Origin: Hysterangium stoloniferum
Lineage: Eukaryota > Basidiomycota > Agaricomycetes > Hysterangiales > Hysterangiaceae
Direction: 5' to 3'
Length of the DNA: 64,000 bases
Assembly (NCBI GenBank): GCA_015178975.1
Contig: WHVD01000001.1
Coordinates: forward strand, 2,914,001 to 2,978,000
Shown: in pieces, positions 11,930-22,967 of the stretch
How positions within the stretch are numbered: the stretch's first letter is position 1
Layout: every line of letters starts with the position of its first letter
Program-made: the position numbers and the translations under genes
Notes under the pieces: generated by a model
Told to the model about the DNA's origin: nothing
Databases searched by the model: none
The model's input: the letters and a program-made list of their open reading frames with translations, nothing else

Positions 11930-13064
11930 ATTGTGGTTTCAAATATGGTAGCTTAGCTGTAGAATTTGCAGTGGAGTTGCATTGCATTTGAGTATGCCGC
12001 TTGGCGGACGTGACTGATGCATTTTTCTTACAGGCGGAACATAGTTAGGATCGTGATGGGTTTGTACAGATAATTGTTTGACTATCTTTTATTAGATTGC
12101 AAGATAAATATTAATATTTCCCCATTCTCCAGAGTGTCACCTGATGAATTGAATTTAATGAAATATTAATTCTACAGCAAACAATATAAATATAGTCAAA
12201 AAGGTTTTCTAAAATATTTTTGAAGATGAGGAAATCATCCTTCAATAACTTCATAGAAGAACAAGCTAAAATAGAGGAATGAATGACAAAAAGGTTCAAT
12301 ATGTTTTCTAGAAGAGAGGGTAAACTAATGAAAGAAATAGAATCCTTAAAACAACAGTTAAATAATCAAAAAACAACATAATTGAGACTATGGTGACTGA
12401 GGATTTATCATAAGGAGGTGAAAAGGTTCTATTATTCTAGATTTAGATAGTGTAGGTACAATTGACTTAGAAGGGTATACACTTAATATCAATGGGAATC
12501 TTAGAACTTTATCTACTATTTATAAGTATAGGAATGACTTTATTGATGTAGAGGGATTTATTGTGGGTATAACTTTATTATGGATATAGGAAAGAAACAA
12601 AGAAATGAAAATAATATATCTTTAGATACTAAGATGGAAGATAGTATAGATAATAATATAAAGCCAAAGAAACAAAAGAATAATACTACATTCAAACCTG
12701 ATTTTAGTTGGATTTGAAAGCATAACAGAAAGAAACCAAGGAATGCTGTAGAAAATGCAAATCACAAAGATAATAATGGTATTATAGATGAAGATGGTGA
12801 TGAGATTATTATTACAAATAAGGGTCATATTATTATGACAGATAAAGATAATTACACTTTTATTGTAGATAAACATAATCACACTGTTACAGATGAAAAT
12901 GGTAATATTATGAAGGTAGATGATCATCTAGAAAAATTAATGTTAAAATATAAGGGTTTTACAATGAATTTCTGTTGACATGAGAAAGAAAATCAAGCAT
13001 CAATGCTGACAACATCTTCTCCAATATCTCTCTCAATCATATATAACTCAGAAGGAAAGTAAGT
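11930..13064 (+). other. AT-rich coding-like relic of unknown origin
   Basis: About 1.1 kb far richer in A+T than the genes around it. The plus strand holds Lys/Asn/Ile-rich open stretches, the longest from about 12581 to 13060, with a repeated acidic-polar theme (DEDGDEIIITN, DKDNYTFIVDKH, DENGNIMKVDD). I cannot match it to a family. In the longest frame the only interruptions are UGA codons, which a mitochondrial-type code reads as Trp. Candidate sources are a mitochondrial plasmid or mtDNA insertion, or an old mobile element pushed towards A+T. The composition clearly differs from the host genes; the origin is inference. Confidence 0.5.
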
Positions 13065-13119
13065 ATATTGTAAAATACTATAAGTCCATGAGAAGAGCCT
13101 TTGTAGTATTTTACAATAT
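13065..13119. repeat. 16-bp perfect inverted repeat (hairpin)
   Basis: The arms ATATTGTAAAATACTA (13065-13080) and its exact complement (13104-13119) are separated by 23 bp. It sits at the boundary between the AT-rich relic and an old LTR, so it may mark an element end or a transcript hairpin. Confidence 0.5.
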
Positions 13120-13845
13120 GCTTTCTATATACATGACTGGTAAGTTGTGGATCTCTGGGCAGAATTTCCAGTGGATATTCTGGACACTTCCCAGAATGTG
13201 TCCACAGAGTTCCAGAGAATTAGTCCAAGAGTTTCTGGGAATTAGTTTGGGGACTATCAGAATATTACCAGTGTATAGGATGGACTTGGCTTCAGCTTAT
13301 GTCCTGCACCCTTATACACTCACTTGGGTGTCTATATTTCAGAAGGCAGATAAGTTCTGGAGAGTTCTGGATATTGAGCATACAAACAGATGCAAGGGAA
13401 AGAAACTAAGTCAAGACTAAAACTGAGGAGTATGTAAGTACATGACTATGGAAGACTATATAGATGTTCCAATAATTATACTACAAGTCTGGAAGTATAA
13501 TAAGACCTATTTGGAACTGTTTCTGAACTAAGCATATACATAATAACAAGTTAGATAAATAAAGAAACAAGGATGGGGACAGATCAGGGAATAAGGGCAA
13601 TAACAATAAACAAATGAATGAACAACTGTCAACCAGGCAGCTACCAAATGCATAACAAAGGAAGGGAGTTGGAATATCCACAGATATCCAATACTATCTG
13701 GAAATAGATGTTAACGCTATAATGATTAAATGTGCATATTTCCAGGAAAGCCATAGGTTCTGGGCAGGTCAGAACATTGGCATAGAGAAGTGTGAAGAGT
13801 TGAGTAAATTACCACTCAATGTGTGAGCAATATTGACTTGTAACA
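13120..13845 (-). mobile_element. Old degenerate LTR, minus orientation
   Basis: The right end reads TGTTACAAGTC on the minus strand, like other LTR starts here. It contains the conserved LTR motif (CTTCAGCTTATGTCCTGCACC) near 13290, in the same relative place as in the better-kept LTRs. The left edge is unclear. Very old fossil; solo. Confidence 0.5.
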
Positions 13846-13905
13846 GTGTGATAGTGAGATCAACTTATTAGAATAGTAGTAGTTAGATGATATAATAGTC
13901 TAATA

Positions 13906-14245
13906 TGTTACGACCGTGTCACAACCCGACAGTCCCTGAGGTTATCGCCACCTATCGATGATTCAAGTTATCATTCAAGTCATCACATCGGAAACTGTCG
14001 GTCTCCTGATGCTGATGTATGCTTTCACGGTGATCAAACTCCATTTACACCCCCATCAAAATATACTCGTACTATCTGGTTAAACTCTGATATGTCCCTT
14101 TTTATTATGATGATCTGTTCTACTCTATGTTTCACATATGTCTATATATACTTGTAACCCTCGGACTATTTCCTTTTCTCATAATCCTGCTCTCGGTTAT
14201 TTCACAGCCTCTGAACTAATCGTAACCTTCCCGTTCCTAGTCAAG
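13906..14245 (+). mobile_element. Ty3-type LTR (family 1), 5' part only
   Basis: Starts TGTTACGACCGTGTC and matches the first 340 bp of the full-length copy at 49606-50352, then stops where the next, oppositely oriented LTR begins. Partial fossil in a rearranged LTR cluster. Confidence 0.5.
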
Positions 14246-14968
14246 TGTTAAGAACTAGAAACTGACTAATGTCGGTGGCCGACGGGGACCGATCGGGAGG
14301 ACTTGGCTTCAGCTTATGTGCTGCGCCCTCGCAAATATCCGTAGGTTGTCCTTAAATTTCGGACAGGCGAAGACTAAATCCTAAGAAGAACCTTTCAGCG
14401 AGATACCGATCGGAACCGAAGGACAAGTCAAGTGTCGGGCCAAGGGGTCGGGGCCGAGAGTGGGCGAGCGCACGTGAAGGCGGAAGGGGGATTCTTCTAG
14501 TATGAGACTGCTACAGACGTATGAGGGTATTCTGAGTCGATATTCTGATTGCCTAGTAACTACAATTACAGTGAGTTCATATACAAGTAACAGGTGTCTA
14601 GAAAGTACTAATGGGGAGGAGGGCGGAAAACGGCATTAACAATAAGCTTGACTAGGAACAGGAAGTTTATGATTAGTTCGGAGGCCGATGATAACCGAGA
14701 ATGGAAATTACGATAAAAGGAAATAGTTCAAGGACTACAAATATAGATAGACATATGTGGAACATAAGATGAGACGGATCAACATGATGAAAGGGACATA
14801 TCAAAGCATAACCAGACAGAAAGGCGTAGTCGGGTTTGATTGACCGGAGAGCATACGTCAGCGTCGGGGGACCGACGGCTTCCGAGATCTTGTATTGTCG
14901 AAGGCGTATAACGAGGGTATTCCATCGGGGACCGTCGGCGTGCGAAGGGTTGCGACACAGTCGTAACA
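14246..14968 (-). mobile_element. Ty3-type solo LTR (family 1), full length
   Basis: 723 bp with the ends TGTTAAGAAC and GTCGTAACA as read on the plus strand, so the element lies on the minus strand (TGTTACGAC to TCTTAACA). It carries the conserved CTTCAGCTTATGTGCTG motif near 14310. I see no clear target-site duplication because both flanks are other LTR pieces. No internal region; solo. Confidence 0.5.
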
Positions 14969-15681
14969 GGTAGGCCGATAGGACCGATCAGAAGGACTTG
15001 GCTTCAGCTTATGTGCTGTGCCCTCACAAATATCCATCGGGTGTCCTTAACTTTCGGACGGGCGAAGACTAGTTCTAATGAGTACCTTTCAGTGAGTTAC
15101 CAATCGGAACCAAAGGATAAGTTGAGTGTCGGGCCAAGGGGTTGGGAACCGAGAGTGGGTGAGCATACGCAAAGGCAGATAGCGGGATACTTAGTATGAG
15201 ACTTCTAGAGGTGTAAGAGGGTATTCTGAGTTGATATTCTGATTGCCTAGTAACTACAACTACAATGGGTTCATATACAAGTATCCGGTGTCTAGAAAAT
15301 ACTAACTAGGAGAAGAGTGGAAAACAGTATTGACAAATAAGCTTGACTAGGAATGGGAAGGTTACGATTAGTTCGGAGGCTGTAAAATAACTGAGAGTGG
15401 GATTACAAGAAAAGGAAATAGTCTGAGGGTTACAAGTATATATAGACATATGTGAAACATAGAGTAGAACAGATCATCATAATAAAAAGTGACATATAAG
15501 AGTTTAACCAGATAGTACGACTATATTTTGATGGGGGCGTAAATGGAGTTTGATCACCGTGAAAGCATACATCAGCATCGGGAGACCAACAGTTTCCAAT
15601 GCGATGACTTGAATGATAACTTGAATCATCGATAGGTGGCAATAACCTCAGGGACCGTCAGGTTGTGACATGGTCATAACA
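14969..15681 (-). mobile_element. Ty3-type LTR (family 1), nearly complete
   Basis: About 713 bp ending GGTCATAACA. It lacks only a few tens of bases at the end that abuts the neighbouring LTR. The motif is present near 15010. Together with the two preceding entries it forms a head/tail cluster best explained by nested insertion and recombination. Confidence 0.5.
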
Positions 15682-17199
15682 GTGTGTCATAAAATACCTC
15701 CATGCATGTGACAAAATACTCCCATGTGTCACAAAATACTTCCATGCATGACAGAATACTTCTGCGCCCATCACAAAATAGTCCTGCAGTGCCACAAATG
15801 CTCCTGCAACTTCAAAAATACTCCTGTGCTGACTAATTGCAACATTTGGATGCTAATATGCCCACATTTCTAGGTGGCCTAATCGGGAAAGCCTTCAGGT
15901 GCTCCACACCCTCACAAATTGGGGAAAAACTTAGGCACTCCACATCTCACAAAAGGGTGCCTAGCAGCACCTAAAAGCACCCACCACCCACCAAGCAACT
16001 TTACTATATATTGATAGACCTAACCAACCACCAAATTTCAGGTCTGTATTTACAGTGGTTCTTGAGTTATTCAAGAATCTTTGCACAACTAAAAATCATT
16101 GGAAGGGTTTTGTCCCTCACTGTATTACAGTATATTAAATTACATATATCTCAATGAATATTGATGGGAGTTATATAATTCTTTTTTTATGGTATAGCCA
16201 TGGTCAAACACTATGTTTGATACACCAACACTTTGTTTATATCTGTTGATGTTCTCAAGCTATTCATTAAACAATCAAAAAGTGTAAAACATTGGGACAA
16301 TTTTGTGAGTCACTGTATACATGTATATATGATAGTTAGTGTAATGAATAATAACAACATGAATCCACACTCATTAATCTTTACCTACACCTTAAAGTCT
16401 AAAATTTAAGCCACTCACACTGTATAAATAAAGAAGTACAAGGCTACAGCAAACTAGGACCTTGCAGGTGTACATCTCACTGTCTTAATCTATCAGCCAG
16501 GTACTCCCAACCTAATCAAAGAGCAAGCTATAAAAAGGAAGGATAGTTACCTTTGCAAAGCAAGAGATTCCCAAACTCTTACAAAAGTGTAGAATAACTG
16601 GAAAGAACCAATGCTCAATAACAGTGGATGAGTAGAAAAGCTGACCAGAGTGTCACCAAAAGATATAGTGTGCTTTCGGTGAGGAATTGCAGAGGTTGAC
16701 TGTTGAGTCTCAAAAAAATTTCAAAACTCCGACATTGAATCTCATTGAGGTGTTGCGAAAAGCGGACAATTGCCGTGAATATACATTTTGGCTTCAATCT
16801 AAAACATAGCTATATCTTGAATGTTAATACTCAAAATATCATTTTAAATGATCTATGCTCTTAAAAAGTGGCCAATTCACAATTTTAAACATTAAAACCC
16901 AGTCTTAAAGTAAATTAGCAGAGCCCCAGTAGACATTGATATGTTATGAAGAATATATACAAAACTATATCTATTTTATGCTAGTTAAATGTGTATTTGA
17001 AGGCATTTTGAGGTGTTCGTGGCAGTCGCGACAACACCTTAGTGCGGCACTTTCCCTTGGCTTGCACCTGGTATAAAAGCTTTCTATAGATCTAGGGAGT
17101 CTACATAATGGGTGTAGACATTCCCAAATCCCTGATGGATGTTTTGCACACAAGCCCACACTTTACATGCTACTAGTCTTATCTGATTTCTGGACTTTG
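15682..17199. other. Gene-free AT-rich stretch with degenerate repeats
   Basis: 15685-15835 is a degenerate array of a roughly 20-25 bp unit (variants of TCACAAAATACTCC). The rest is AT-rich with no frame or family I recognise. The repeated phrases GTGAGTCACTGTATA and CCTCACTGTATTACAGTA near 16120 and 16310 may be ends of an old DNA transposon. Confidence 0.5.
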
Positions 17200-17204
17200 T
17201 ATCC

Positions 17205-18079
17205 TGTTGGAGTCTGTGAGCCATAGAAGCTGCGAGACTCCAGTATTGTCTCAGATGTTTGATTCTGAGATTGAATTAGGTATTTAGGTATATAAACATC
17301 ATGTAGTGAGCGCTATACAATAATGTGCTTTGCCCTTATACATTAAGACTCCCAAAATATCTAACAGGTTATGGGCCCCATCTGCGAAGGCGGTGGAGTC
17401 TTAATGGGAGCACATCCCGGAGAGCCACCGGTTACCCTGGTTAGACAACGTTTTGTCGAAATCGCCCCCTGATGCCATTGCGTGAAGTCGCATAAGATCA
17501 GCAGATTTTCAAGTTGCACGCTGTCGATTATCCTCACCTCTCGCGTCGTTTGACGCAATCCCTTGCACATACGAGTATGCTCCAGATAACACTGCGATGA
17601 CCTGGCTGACTGAGGTGCCGAAGATATGTATGTTCCGGAGCCGTTGAGCCTGAGGATGGCAGCCCGACAGGTATCGTGAGCCGGAGGGATAGGAAATCTC
17701 TACCGGAGAGAATGCTATGACTAGTAGAGTCTTAGGGAGCTGTAGTGCATTACGGAAGAGTGTTCAGGGGTGAGGAGGACCTGGGCAGGTTCGTGAGAGC
17801 GGGACTCACTAAACATGACCTTATACCATTCGGATAACTCCCCGGTCGTTTGGAATGAGATTGGTCGACCTCTGTATGGTCGAATAGTAGTGCGAGCTTC
17901 TAAGGCTCGAGGGGGAGTGTTGGAGTCTGCGAGCCATAGAAGCTGCGAGACTCCGGTATTGTCTCAGATGTTTGATTCTGAGATTGAATTAGGTATTTAG
18001 GTATATAAACGTCATGTAGTGAGCGCTATACAATAATGTGCTTTGCCCTTATACATTAAGACTCCCAAAATATCTAACA
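17205..18079 (+). mobile_element. TRIM-like miniature LTR retrotransposon, looks whole
   Basis: An 875-bp element with two 162-bp LTRs (17205-17366 and 17918-18079), each TGTTGGAGTC to ATCTAACA, about 98% identical by eye, so fairly young. A perfect 5-bp target duplication TATCC flanks it (17200-17204 and 18080-18084). Right after the 5' LTR, GGTTATGGGCCC resembles the copia-type primer site complementary to the anticodon arm of initiator tRNA-Met. A purine tract (GAGGGGGAG) ends at the 3' LTR. The internal 551 bp has no coding frame of note, so movement would need proteins from another element. TRIM is the best class name. Confidence 0.5.
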
Positions 18080-18084
18080 TATCC

Positions 18085-19033
18085 TGGCTGTACACTTCAA
18101 CATGTACGGCCTGTAGTGAGCTGCCCTTTCGCACCCCGTGTGCGGGGCCCAATCCTTTGAGGATCACCTAAGCTATGCATTCCGAGGGGCGAGCTACAGG
18201 CAATGCACACTTTGCATAGATTTGTTCTAATAATTAAGGAAAACACCAGTGCACCTCAGCAGCGCTGGCCGCTGCACTCTTTAGTGAACTGGTACTTGCC
18301 CACCCCATGCGCGGGGCACAATGTTAATACTTTGAAGTCACCCCAAGTTGTACATGAGAATCAATATTAACGCCATCGAGGAGTGATCTGCAGGCAATGC
18401 ACGGGTGAATATGATATTACATAGATCCATTCTAATAATCAGAGAATACAAAATATACAGGATATGAACCAGCCCATCCTTCATGCATAGTCACCTAGAA
18501 TAGTCTATGTGATACCGAACTTAAAGCCATGCTATATACCGCCGGTCTCGATAAAAAAAAAGGAAATCATAGTGATGGGACGATCTCGGATCGGTCACTG
18601 GTTTATGGGGCTCTACCACGAAGAATATTGGTGATGTTCTGAGTCTCTCCTCATCCTCAACAAATTTGCAGATTTCAGGCGTTCCGGTAGTGGATGCAAG
18701 CGAATCCGCTCCGGGTCACCTCATAGATTCATGGCAAGAGGAGAAATGTGACCATTGTCATGGCCATGCTTGCGCCTGTGTCCGCCTTTATTGGCACTAG
18801 AACCATAAGGCACTTGATCTGGCTTTCGTCGTCCTTCAATCTGATTGTAGTTTAATACCATGTGCCACCAAGGACGTGGCGGCGACTTACCAGACAGGGC
18901 AGGTGTCTTGAGTGGGGAGTCCGGCCGATGTGGGCTGTTGATTGCTTTCGTGTACGACGTTCGATAACGCAGACAGGAAGAACATCGTTGCGGGGAATCT
19001 ATATAGCATTATAAATATGAGTCATTAACTGAT
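18085..19033. other. 3' flank of MLKL-like block B
   Basis: 18085-18480 is related to 7200-7640 downstream of copy A, and 18440-19030 is nearly identical to 22260-22800 downstream of copy C. These flanks were duplicated with the gene. I see no independent gene. Confidence 0.5.
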
Positions 19034-20319
19034 TCAAATGGCTCTAACTAATAGCAGACTATGGAGACGTACATGGGTATGCAATTGTGGATTGTGCTGG
19101 TTTTGTACAGACCAAGGACTATTTATGTTGAATTGTATAGGCGAGAGGGAGGATGCAGTCTTGAAGTGCGCGTGTTGAAGATCTATCAACGTCGTGGGGT
19201 ATTGGGGTACAGGAATGGGGTGCGGCATGTTACGGTTTGTTTCGTCGAACAAGGGTGGAGTTCCTTGTGGTGAGTCATTTACAAGCTGAAGCGAGAATCT
19301 TACAAGGGAACTCTGATATAAGAAGAGCGGCGCTACTCACAGGTGATTTCAAGTTGCTGCTTCGGGTTGAAAAGCCTAAGCCAGAATCCGAGGACAGGTC
19401 ATCCACATTTGTGGCCGAGTCAGTAACAGATGTCTTCATCAAACAAAATCATATCAGCTTTAGCTTCCGTCGCGTTTAGATATATCCATTGTTTACCTTA
19501 TACGACAAATCCGAGTTCGATGCCTGCTTGCGTCCAACTCTCTTCTCATTTTTCCTCGATGATTGAAATTCACACTGACAAGGGTGAGTTCAATAGCTGA
19601 AATATCAGTCAGGAAAAATGTTGCATACTACGTCTGACTTCTTGTACCGCTCTTCAAATATTAGATCCAGTTTTGCATCAATGTGATCTACAACAGTGCC
19701 CTGAAGTATAATAAACCGCTGGGTGTATAGATCAAAAAAAAACCTATCTGACCAGTTTGAAAGCCTTCTTTATGCACAGGATGTCCAGCTCTTGATCAAG
19801 AATGTCACTAAGCTTCTGAAGAGTAGTTCGATTGTCGTATGAATTGATGAATCTCTTGAAAGTCTTGGCACCCTCAATCCGTTGTAAAGACTTCTCAGTT
19901 TCCTTCAATATTCTAATAAGAATTTAGTCGGAAATATAGAGTGGTCGTAAGATGAGTAGATTACCTGATACATCCAGCTATATCAGTATCAAGGTCATCG
20001 CCGGCGGCACCTGTAGTACATGCGGAAGACTCTGAAAACTCCTTGAAGAACAGGGCTAGCTTGGCAACTTTGCTGCCGAGGCGGTTGGCTTCTTCAGTAT
20101 TTGACTTCTTTTGCTAGAAAACAGGGTATGGTTAGCAAAGTTGTGATGTGTGTCAATGTCATGATATACTATGATCATATCGACAATCCGATTAGCCGTT
20201 ATAAATATCACCGCGAGGCCAGGAATGGGAGAGACTGTAGTGCCACCTGCGAGAGCTTTCAGAACGGCCGAAGCAGTGGGAAGATGGCCATGGGATCGTT
20301 GGTAATTGGTAGAAGCCAT
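19034..20319 (-). CDS. MLKL/HeLo-like N-terminal domain protein, copy B
   Basis: Small multi-exon gene. It starts at ATG 20319 (MASTNYQRSHGH), then ASAVLKALAG and SPIPGLAVIFITANRIVDMI, the hydrophobic first helix with a Pro-Gly turn seen in fungal MLKL-type N-terminal domains. After an intron ending near 20115 comes EEANRLGSKVAKLALFF, typical of the second helix, then exons with EKSLQRIEGAKTFKRFI and LSDILDQELDILCIKKAF. Tail exons (KTSVTDSATNVDD; FDETNRNMPHPIPVPQ) match no domain I know. In metazoan MLKL and fungal HeLo-like proteins this bundle acts on membranes in regulated cell death; here that is inference from fold-level similarity. Coding integrity in the tail is uncertain. Compare copies A and C. 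Confidence 0.5.
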
Positions 20320-20815
20320 CGTGAATATGATAGAGAAGGTGAGAGTGAAAAGACTGAAGATGGACAAGAGTGGGAATTGAAGAAATTGAAGAGAGAGGAG
20401 TTCAATTGTAAGAGGAGGGGGTGGAGGAGAATGCCTGGCAGAGTTGGGGCTGAGTATATTTATATACAATCACACAGGGATGTGCTCCAGATGGCTACCC
20501 CGCGGCGTTTAAAGTACAGATCAAGGATGAGCATTTGGGCCCCCTCCAAGTCAGTTGAGGCGTGCGCCGATAAGGAAAGAAACGAGGTACCAGTGACTAC
20601 CGCAGAATAAAGAAAACAACACAAATCAATTATATGGCAGCATATAACCTTACCGCTTTAGGTGCGTTGCTGACTTCTCTTGTTATTCAATAGAGCTGGT
20701 GGTCAGAAGCGCTTGAAGAGCACGTGGCGTAAGGCTCATGTTGCCGTAGGATGAATAAGTGCGTTGTCCACGACACTGTACTTAGGAGGAAACCGCAGTG
20801 AATCCGATGTTGTAA

Positions 20816-21281
20816 TCAGCCCGTTATTGAGGGAAGGAGCGATGAGTCCCAATCCATAGAGATCTTCAAAGATAAATACATATAATCACCTGAAAAGAAG
20901 TATCCAACTGAAAACCATAAAATAATGGTCATGGGTGTTTTGAGATAGTAGAATCTTCTTGCATGTCCTGGAGAAAGAGTCTGATGAACGCATTGCGTCT
21001 GATGGGCCAGCATACATTTGCCGTATACAATGCGGTACACGATGAGCATCTCTAGCGAAAGAAGAACTACATAGGCAAGGCCGCCTAGCACATCAGGTGG
21101 GTGGTCGGAGTTGCCGAATTGCACAGCATATCATGTTAAATGGCTCATTTTCGTAAGAATCAATGTGTTCACAGTCCATAAGCGATCGGCACCTTACCGC
21201 GTTCTGGACCATTGTTATAAATGTTTGTAGTCTTATCACGCTGTCCATGGCTGAAAAATGTAGGTGCACAATATCCAGCAA
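20816..21281 (-). other. Possible membrane-protein exons, partly duplicated elsewhere
   Basis: The minus strand shows coherent open stretches, one with a hydrophobic segment (DVLGGLAYVVLLSLEML, then IVYRIVYG) and another further 3' (PMTIILWFSVGYFFSG). A reduced, inverted copy lies at 25600-25920. No family is recognised. It may be a fragment of a multi-pass protein gene spread by segmental duplication. Confidence 0.5.
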
Positions 21282-21786
21282 CGATACGGTCAGTGATATT
21301 ACGAGTGGGCGAAATCAGCATTCAAAACCATAATTAAAAACTTTCAACGGAGCGGTATCTGGTATACAGACCTTCAACGGTCTGCATTGGTGGCTGCTTG
21401 GTGGACGCTGTTAATTGCCCACAGAGGGTGCTCCAAAAACGACCGGTGTACTGCGATGTTGTTGTGGCGTTCGTACCTTTGTAATGTACTACATGCAGTC
21501 ATTTGATGGTGGATCACCTGCCGACAACAAATGCGTCATGTCTTCAAGTTCACTTGCGTAAAAAGTAAGGCTTATGTCGTAGTCAAGTGCTTTTGAAAAA
21601 ACGAAGAGGCCAGCGATAGTGCTAGGATCGAAGTAGAGCTGTGTTATGGCGGTCCGAAGGCCTCATTAATCTACGTCGCAGTGCCAACTGATGGTGTAAG
21701 GTATATAGTTTATCAGTGAAATAGCAGGTGCAGCAAAATAAACCTCGCGCAACATAAGACTGTCCCGCCCCCCTTCAGCGAGTTAG

Positions 21787-22185
21787 ACTTCTGGTAACAC
21801 CATACCATGGTCCATATAGAATAATTGATCAGTATCCCCCTCATGTTTGGGATCATTGGAAAGCATGCCTTCATATGGTGTTTCTGATTTTCGAATCCAT
21901 GGCCTTAATTCGGTGTGCGTTTCAAAACAACTTAATGGTTCACCAACATACGCCACTGAAGACTGAGTTTTAAAAAAAGAATTATTGCCAGGCAGGACCA
22001 GTTTCCTAGTTTTCATCAGTATCGATCGCTCATTGAATAACCATCTGCCTCCCAGCTATAGAAAAAAATTGAATAGGTGACCGCGTGTCTTGCGTGCTTG
22101 TAAATCACTAAGAGCATCAAAAAGTACCTGAGTGGAAGACAACAGCATTCTTTGATGGCGCCTCACCAAAGTTGGGAGTTCCTCA
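21787..22185 (-). other. Two-exon fragment of an unknown gene
   Basis: On the minus strand, NEELPTLVRRHQRMLLSSTQ is followed by a good 70-nt intron (GTACTT to TTCTATAG) and then LGGRWLFNERS, SSVAYVGEPLSCFET and RPWIRKSETPYEGML up to a stop. An inverted, diverged copy lies at 24370-25590. The frame is too coherent to be random, but I recognise no family. Likely the 3' end of a gene whose remainder is lost or lies at 20816-21281. Confidence 0.5.
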
Positions 22186-22967
22186 TTGAGTGCACCACAT
22201 TAAATTTGAGTAGAGTAACAATTTCATGTCTCCGTGTGTTTGCTTTTATTTACATTACACAATATACAGGATATGAACCAGTTCATCCTTCATGCATAGT
22301 CACCTAGAATAATCTATGTGATACCAAACTTAAAAGCCATGCTGTATACCACCGCTCTCGATAGGAAAAAAGGAAATCATAGTGACGGGATCGGTCACTG
22401 GTTTACGGGGCCATACCACGAAGAATATCGGTAATGTTCTGAATCTCTCCTCATCCTCAACAAATTTGCAGATTTCAGGCGTTCCGGTGAGTCCGCTCCG
22501 GGTCACCTCATAGATTCATGGCAAGAGGAGAAATGTGACCATTGTCATGGCCATGCTTGCGCCTGTGTCCGCCTTTATTGGCACTAGAACCATAAGGCAC
22601 TTGATCTGGCTTTCGTCGTCCTTCAATCTGATTGTAGTTTAATACCATGTGCCACCAAGGACGTGGCGGCGACTTACCAGACAGGGAGGTGTGAGTCCGG
22701 CCGATTGGGCTGTTGATTGCTTTCGTGTACGACGTTCGATAACGCAGACAGGAGGAACATCGTTGCGGGGAATCTATATAGCACTATAAACATGAGTCAT
22801 TAACTGGTTCAAGTGGCTCTAACTAAGAGCAGACTATGGAGACGTATGTACATGGGTATACAATTGTGGATTGTGCTGGTTTTGTATAGACTAAGGATTA
22901 TTTATGTTGAATTGTATAGGCAAAAGGGGATGTGGGGTTTTGGGGTACAGGAATGGGGTGCGGCATG

